DNA of 39,551 bases, taken from NCBI RefSeq assembly GCF_000346755.1, contig NZ_ANNV01000055.1:1-39551 (forward strand), written 5' to 3'. Origin of the DNA: Pseudomonas sp. CBZ-4. GTDB lineage: Bacteria > Pseudomonadota > Gammaproteobacteria > Pseudomonadales > Pseudomonadaceae. This document shows positions 35,202 through 39,551 of this stretch, one piece after another. Under the pieces are notes generated by a model that saw only the letters and a list, made by a program, of their open reading frames with translations, made no database searches and was not told the origin of the DNA. Every line of letters starts with the position of its first letter. Positions within the stretch are counted from its first letter, which is position 1. A program made the translations under genes and the position numbers.

Positions 35202-36365
35202 ATGAGCCCAAACCTGAGCCTCCTGCGTAAATTCGTCTCTCCTGAAATCATCTTTGGCGCCGGCTGCCGGCACAACGTCGGCAACTACGCGAAGACCTTC
35301 GGCGCGCGCAAGGTGCTGGTGGTCAGCGACCCCGGGGTGATCGCCGCCGGTTGGGTCGCCGATGTGGAAGCCAGCCTGCAAGCCATCGGCATCGACTACT
35401 GCCTGTACTCCGCCGTGTCGCCCAACCCTCGGGTTGAGGAAGTAATGACCGGCGCCGAGGTGTACCGTGAAAACCACTGTGATGTGATCGTCGCCATCGG
35501 CGGCGGCAGCCCGATGGACTGCGGCAAGGCCATCGGCATTGTGGTCGCCCATGGGCGCAGCATCCTTGAATTCGAGGGCGTGGACACCATTCGTGTGCCC
35601 AGCCCGCCGCTGATCCTGATCCCCACTACAGCCGGCACTTCGGCGGATGTCTCGCAATTCGTGATCATCTCCAACCAGCAGGAACGCATGAAGTTCTCCA
35701 TCGTCAGCAAGGCGGTGGTGCCGGATGTGTCGCTGATCGACCCGGAAACCACGGCGAGCATGGACCCGTTCCTGTCCGCCTGTACCGGCATCGACGCGCT
35801 GGTGCATGCCATTGAGGCGTTTGTTTCCACCGGCCACGGCCCGCTGACCGATCCCCATGCGCTGGAAGCGATGCGCCTGATCAACGGTAATCTGGTGCAG
35901 ATGATCGCCAACCCCACGGACATTGCCCTGCGCGAGAAGATCATGCTCGGCAGCATGCAGGCCGGGCTGGCGTTCTCCAATGCGATCCTGGGCGCGGTGC
36001 ATGCGATGTCCCACAGCCTCGGCGGCTTCCTCGATCTGCCCCATGGATTGTGCAACGCGGTGTTGGTGGAGCATGTGGTGGCGTTCAACTACAGCTCGGC
36101 GCCGGAGCGTTTCAAGGTGATTGCCGAGACGTTTGGCATCGACTGTCGCGGCCTCAATCACCGGCAGATCTGCGGGCGTCTGGTGGACCATCTGATCGCG
36201 TTGAAGCATGCGATTGGCTTCCATGAAACCCTTGGTCTGCATGGGGTGCGTGTGGCGGACATTCCGTTCCTGTCCGAGCATGCGATGGATGACCCGTGCA
36301 TCCTCACCAACCCGCGCGCGTCGAGCCAGCGTGACGTCGAGGTCGTCTATGGCGAAGCACTCTGA
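35202..36365 (+). CDS. ercA: Iron-containing alcohol dehydrogenase (ErcA/YiaY-like)
   Basis: This 387-residue group III (Fe-ADH) protein has the NAD-binding GGGSPMDCGKA (about 100-110), PTTAGTSADVSQF, and metal ligands D198 and H202 (TGIDALVHAIEAF), H267 (GAVHAMSHSLGGFLDLPHG) and H281. The closest named relative is ErcA of P. aeruginosa, which is needed for full induction of the ethanol oxidation system and is thought to take part in signalling. It has no signal peptide. Its 3' end overlaps the following kinase gene by 17 bases, supporting a joint role in regulation. The 97 bases upstream carry its promoter; no ped box is evident there. Confidence 0.93.
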   Translation: MSPNLSLLRKFVSPEIIFGAGCRHNVGNYAKTFGARKVLVVSDPGVIAAGWVADVEASLQAIGIDYCLYSAVSPNPRVEEVMTGAEVYRENHCDVIVAIGGGSPMDCGKAIGIVVAHGRSILEFEGVDTIRVPSPPLILIPTTAGTSADVSQFVIISNQQERMKFSIVSKAVVPDVSLIDPETTASMDPFLSACTGIDALVHAIEAFVSTGHGPLTDPHALEAMRLINGNLVQMIANPTDIALREKIMLGSMQAGLAFSNAILGAVHAMSHSLGGFLDLPHGLCNAVLVEHVVAFNYSSAPERFKVIAETFGIDCRGLNHRQICGRLVDHLIALKHAIGFHETLGLHGVRVADIPFLSEHAMDDPCILTNPRASSQRDVEVVYGEAL

Positions 36366-37719
36366 CGACCCGCAGCGCGCACTGTCGGCGCTGCTGGGGC
36401 TGGGCGACCAGTCGGCGCGCAAGAGCCATTACCCGGAACTGACCGCGCGGCTGGATGAACTGGAGGCCGAGCGCAAGCGCTATATCCGCCTCAACGACGA
36501 GCTGGAGCAGCGCGTCGCCGCGCGCACCGACGAGCTGCTGGAGGCCAACCACAATCTGCAACAGCAGATCGCCCAGCGTGAGCAGATCGAACAGGACCTG
36601 CGCGACGCCCGTGACGCCGCCCAGGCCGCCAACCGCAGCAAGGACAAATACCTTGCGGCCGCCAGCCACGACCTGCTGCAACCGCTGAATGCCGCGCGCC
36701 TGTTGATCGCCACCTTGCGTGAGCGCCAGTTGCCCAGCGTCGAACAGGTGCTGGTGGAGCGCACGCATCAGGCGCTGGAAGGCGCCGAGGACTTGCTCAC
36801 CGATTTGCTGGATATCTCGCGACTCGACCAAGCGGCGGTCAAGCCAGATGTGGCCCTGTATCGCCTGGATGAAGTGTTTGCGCCGCTGGTCTCGGAGTTC
36901 CAGTCGGTGGCCCAGGCGGCCGGGTTGAATCTGCGGGTGCACACCGGGCATTACGCGGTGCGCACGGACCTGCGGCTGTTGACGCGGATCCTGCGCAACT
37001 TTCTCAGCAATGCCTGCCGCTACACCGATGAGGGCTGCATCCTGCTGGGGGCGCGACGTCGCGGTGATTGCCTGCGCCTGGAGGTGTGGGACACCGGGCG
37101 CGGGATTGCGGCAGACCGGCTGGAGGCGATCTTCCTCGAGTTCAACCAGCTCGACGTCGGCCGCGCGGCGGATCGCAAGGGGGTGGGGCTGGGCCTGGCG
37201 ATTGTCGAGCGGATTGCCGAGATCCTTGGTTATCCGATTGCCGTGCGCTCCTGGCCGGGGCGGGGCTCGATGTTCAGCATCGAAGTGCCGCTGAGCGCCG
37301 AGATGCCCGAGGCGATCAGCCAACTGCCGGCGCAACCGAGCACCGGCAACCCGCTGCCGGGCCGGCGTTTGCTGGTGATCGACAACGAAGTCAGCATCCT
37401 CGAAAGCATGAGCGCGCTGCTCGAGCAGTGGGGCTGCGAAGTGCTCACCGCCACCGACCAGGCGGGCGCGCTGGCGGCGTTGCAGGGCAGGGTGCCGGAG
37501 CTGATCCTTGCGGACTATCACCTCGATCACGGGGTGGTGGGCTGTGCGGTGGTCAAGCATCTGCGTGAGCACTTCGCCTGCAACATCCCTGCGGTGATCA
37601 TCACTGCGGACCGCACCGACCAGTGCCGCCGTGCCTTGCGCCGGCTGGAAGCGCCGTTGCTGAACAAACCGGTCAAACCCGGGAAGCTCCGGGCTGTACT
37701 GAGCCAACTGCTCAGCTGA
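36349..37719 (+). CDS. ercS: Soluble hybrid histidine kinase (ErcS-like)
   Basis: This 456-residue protein has a coiled coil (about 30-95), a HisKA domain with H107 in AAASHDLLQPLNAARLL, an HATPase domain (RNFLSNACRYT, DTGRGI, GVGLGLAIV) and a C-terminal receiver domain (about 338-456) with phospho-acceptor D389 in LILADYHLDHG. It resembles the NahK-like kinase at 15.8 kb from the H-box onward but lacks the PAS domain and any membrane segment. The start is the ATG at 36349, overlapping ercA by 17 bases; an earlier in-frame start lies deep inside ercA. It most likely relays a signal, perhaps from ErcA, to the alcohol-oxidation regulators. Confidence 0.9.
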   Translation: MAKHSDDPQRALSALLGLGDQSARKSHYPELTARLDELEAERKRYIRLNDELEQRVAARTDELLEANHNLQQQIAQREQIEQDLRDARDAAQAANRSKDKYLAAASHDLLQPLNAARLLIATLRERQLPSVEQVLVERTHQALEGAEDLLTDLLDISRLDQAAVKPDVALYRLDEVFAPLVSEFQSVAQAAGLNLRVHTGHYAVRTDLRLLTRILRNFLSNACRYTDEGCILLGARRRGDCLRLEVWDTGRGIAADRLEAIFLEFNQLDVGRAADRKGVGLGLAIVERIAEILGYPIAVRSWPGRGSMFSIEVPLSAEMPEAISQLPAQPSTGNPLPGRRLLVIDNEVSILESMSALLEQWGCEVLTATDQAGALAALQGRVPELILADYHLDHGVVGCAVVKHLREHFACNIPAVIITADRTDQCRRALRRLEAPLLNKPVKPGKLRAVLSQLLS

Positions 37720-37752
37720 ATCCGCAGATCTTGCTGTGTAAACCCGATCCCC

Positions 37753-37857
37753 TGTGGGAGCTGGCTTGTGTGGGAGCGGGCTTGCCCGCGATGGCGGTGT
37801 GTTAGTCAAAGAAGGGGTGACTGATACACCGCCATCGCAGGCAAGCCAGCTCCCACA
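37753..37857. repeat. Chimeric REPIN
   Basis: The left side reads TGTGGGAGCTGGCTTG and is interrupted by a second arm start TGTGGGAGCGGGCTTGCCCG of a different sub-variant. The right arm (GCAGGCAAGCCAGCTCCCACA) pairs with the outer type. It looks like a REP arm nested in, or recombined with, another. Confidence 0.85.
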
Positions 37858-37976
37858 GTTGGATGTGTGCCTGGCTCAGAGAGCATTCGCAGTGGCAGCG
37901 ATTGATACCCGTCAACACGGAGTGCGGCAATTTGCGCCATGCTTGCCGCCTGATTCAAAGGCTGACGGAGCCCACC

Positions 37977-39455
37977 ATGAACGCCCCCGCAACAACCGCC
38001 CCATCCTTCAAACTCCCCCTGGGCCTGGTCGTCGCCGTGCTGGTGATGGCCGGGGTGCTGCTGTTGCCGCTGCCCGCCGATTTGCCGGTGGCCGGGCATC
38101 GCATGCTGGCGATCCTCGCGTTTGCCGTGGTGGTGTGGATCACCGAGGCGGTGTCCTATGAAGCCAGCGCGATCATGATCACTTCCCTGATGGCGTTCCT
38201 GCTGGGCACGGCGCCGTCGCTGCAAGACCCCACGCATCTGATCGGCACCAGCCCGGCCATCAGCATGGCGTTGACCGGGTTTTCCAACCCGGCGCTGGCG
38301 CTGGTGGCGGGCGCGCTGTTTATCGCGGCGGCCATGACCCATACCGGTCTCGACCGGCGCATTGCCCTGGTGACGTTGAGCCGGGTCGGCACCAGCACCC
38401 GGCGCATCCTGCTGGGGGCGATTGCCGTGACCATTCTGCTCAGCCTTGTCGTGCCCAGCGCCACGGCGCGCAGTGCCTGTGTGGTGCCGATCATGATGGG
38501 CGTGATCGCCGCGTTTGGCGTCGACAAGCGTTCGAATATCGCCGCCGGCATCATGATCGTGGTGGCCCAGGGCACCAGCATCTGGAACGTCGGCATCCAG
38601 ACCGCCGCCGCGCAGAACCTGCTGACCGTCGGCTTTATGGACAAGATGCTCGGCCAGCGCGTGTCGTGGATCGACTGGCTGATCGCGGGCGCGCCGTGGG
38701 CGTTGATCATGTCGGCGGTGTTGCTGTTTCTGGTGCTCAAGCTGCTGCCGCCGGAGACCGATAGCATCCCCGGCGGTAAAGAGGCGGTGGCCCAATCATT
38801 GGTGGACATCGGTCCCATGACCGGGCCGCAGAAGCGCCTGCTGGGCGTGTCGGTAGTGTTGCTGCTGGCCTGGGCCACGGAAGGGCGCCTGCATAACTTC
38901 GACACCACCTCGACCACCTACGCCGGGTTGGTGTTCCTGCTGTTGCCGGGGCTTGGCGTGATGACCTGGAAGGATGTGCAGTCGCGCATTCCGTGGGGTA
39001 CGGTGATTGTGTTTGGCGTGGGCATCAGCCTGGGCACGGCGCTGCTGACCACCCAGGCGGGGCAGTGGCTGGGGGCTACGGTGGTGGCGCACACCGGGTT
39101 GGATCAGGTGGGGCCGTTGGGGGTGTTTGCGATCCTGGGGGCGTTCTTGATTCTGATCCACTTGGGGTTTGCCAGTGCCACGGCGTTGACCTCGGCGTTG
39201 TTGCCGATCCTGATTGCGGTGTTGCAGACCTTGCCGGGGGATTTCAGCCGGTTGGGCATGACCATGCTGTTGGGGTTTGTGATGAGCTACGGGTTTATCC
39301 TGCCGATCAATGCACCGCAGAATATGGTGTGTTTGGGGACTGGGACGTTTACGGCGCGGCAGTTTGCCAAGGTGGGGATTTTGGTGACGCTGATTGGGTA
39401 TGGGTTGATGTTGGTGTTTGCCGCGACTTATTGGAGTTGGTTGGGGTGGATTTGA
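37977..39455 (+). CDS. SLC13/DASS-family sodium:anion (dicarboxylate-type) symporter
   Basis: This 492-residue membrane protein has about 11-12 hydrophobic segments. Family features are the N-terminal MLAILAFAVVVWITEAVSYEASAI, the first substrate-site region (SLVVPSATARSACVVPIMMGV) and its pseudo-repeat near the C-terminus (GFASATALTSALLPILIAVL ... YGFILPINAPQNMVCLGTGTFTARQF). DASS proteins import C4-dicarboxylates, citrate, sulfate or similar anions. The start is the ATG at 37977 with GGAG about seven bases upstream; a start at 37863 would lie in non-coding sequence. No regulator or partner gene is adjacent. Codons near the 3' end shift strongly to G/T-ending forms. Confidence 0.9.
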   Translation: MNAPATTAPSFKLPLGLVVAVLVMAGVLLLPLPADLPVAGHRMLAILAFAVVVWITEAVSYEASAIMITSLMAFLLGTAPSLQDPTHLIGTSPAISMALTGFSNPALALVAGALFIAAAMTHTGLDRRIALVTLSRVGTSTRRILLGAIAVTILLSLVVPSATARSACVVPIMMGVIAAFGVDKRSNIAAGIMIVVAQGTSIWNVGIQTAAAQNLLTVGFMDKMLGQRVSWIDWLIAGAPWALIMSAVLLFLVLKLLPPETDSIPGGKEAVAQSLVDIGPMTGPQKRLLGVSVVLLLAWATEGRLHNFDTTSTTYAGLVFLLLPGLGVMTWKDVQSRIPWGTVIVFGVGISLGTALLTTQAGQWLGATVVAHTGLDQVGPLGVFAILGAFLILIHLGFASATALTSALLPILIAVLQTLPGDFSRLGMTMLLGFVMSYGFILPINAPQNMVCLGTGTFTARQFAKVGILVTLIGYGLMLVFAATYWSWLGWI

Positions 39456-39469
39456 GGGCCCTGGAGTAG

Positions 39470-39551
39470 TGGTGTACATATCCGTTTTTTGGGTAACGGC
39501 CACCTAGGGTTCCGCCCTTACGGCGGCTCACTTTGGAAAAGCCGGAGTGCC
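39470..39551. repeat. Probable start of a dispersed Pseudomonas intergenic repeat
   Basis: TACATATCCGTTTTTTGGGT, then AACGGCCACCTAGGGTTCCG and CCCTTACGGCGGCTCACTTT, resembles a long dispersed repeat I recall from P. fluorescens-group genomes. The window ends inside it. No reading frame of interest is seen. The assignment is from memory and cannot be confirmed here. Confidence 0.4.

Noticed and set aside
14701..37719. The alcohol-oxidation cluster as a wholly new system
   Set aside because: Gene order and families match the known ped/exa clusters of P. putida and P. aeruginosa; only parts of it (the carrier/hydrolase, the transporter, the shared motifs) remain poorly explained.

Overview
The window is high-GC chromosomal DNA that fits a fluorescent Pseudomonas of the P. 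fluorescens group. It has a BkdR-divergent bkdA1-bkdA2-bkdB-lpdV operon, a complete quinoprotein alcohol-oxidation (ped/exa) cluster whose order matches, as far as I recall, P. putida KT2440 PP_2664-PP_2683, and many REPIN-type inverted repeats with the core GTGGGAGCTGGCTTGCCTGCGAT. I see no tRNA, rRNA, CRISPR array, prophage or transposase gene. The window starts inside one REPIN and ends inside another repeat-like sequence.

Left part (1-5.6 kb): a small amino-acid catabolic block on the minus strand (CtlX-type guanidino/ureido hydrolase, ornithine cyclodeaminase, and a solitary Arg/Orn/His-type periplasmic binding protein) that would turn citrulline or a related compound into ornithine and then proline. 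Next come a two-domain GNAT acetyltransferase and the branched-chain aminotransferase ilvE.

Middle-left (5.6-14.5 kb): the branched-chain 2-oxoacid dehydrogenase operon with its Lrp-type activator bkdR, which acts downstream of IlvE in Val/Leu/Ile breakdown. Then a persulfide-dioxygenase-like metallo-hydrolase divergent from a TauE/SafE exporter (a likely sulfur-detoxification pair), and a general porin.

Right part (14.7-37.7 kb): the alcohol/aldehyde oxidation cluster. It holds a FIST sensor protein with a NahK/ErcS'-like hybrid kinase; the response regulator AgmR/ErbR; a CXXCW rhodanese-like protein; an ABC-2 transporter with a beta-propeller protein and a binding protein; a PedS2/PedR2-like two-component pair; an exported pentapeptide-repeat protein; the Ca-type dehydrogenase PedE; cytochrome c550 PedF; a MoxJ-like binding protein; a SoxYZ-like carrier; a zinc metallo-hydrolase; the lanthanide-type dehydrogenase PedH; an aldehyde dehydrogenase; a stand-alone 23-residue PqqA; an iron alcohol dehydrogenase (ErcA); and a second, soluble hybrid kinase (ErcS). 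Alcohols would be oxidised in the periplasm by PedE or PedH with PQQ, electrons would leave through PedF, aldehydes would be oxidised by the aldehyde dehydrogenase, and the kinases and regulators would switch the system on. A DASS/SLC13 anion transporter closes the window.

The most interesting non-coding signals are two candidate operator families shared among the ped promoters. One is CGGGAA-N3-TTCCCG, with two copies 22 bp apart between pedE and pedF and one inside the presumed pedH promoter. The other is a CTACTACCWWGGKAC-like box found upstream of most ped operons. There is also a 191-bp-offset imperfect tandem duplication between the NahK-like kinase and agmR. REPINs sit mostly at gene 3' ends.
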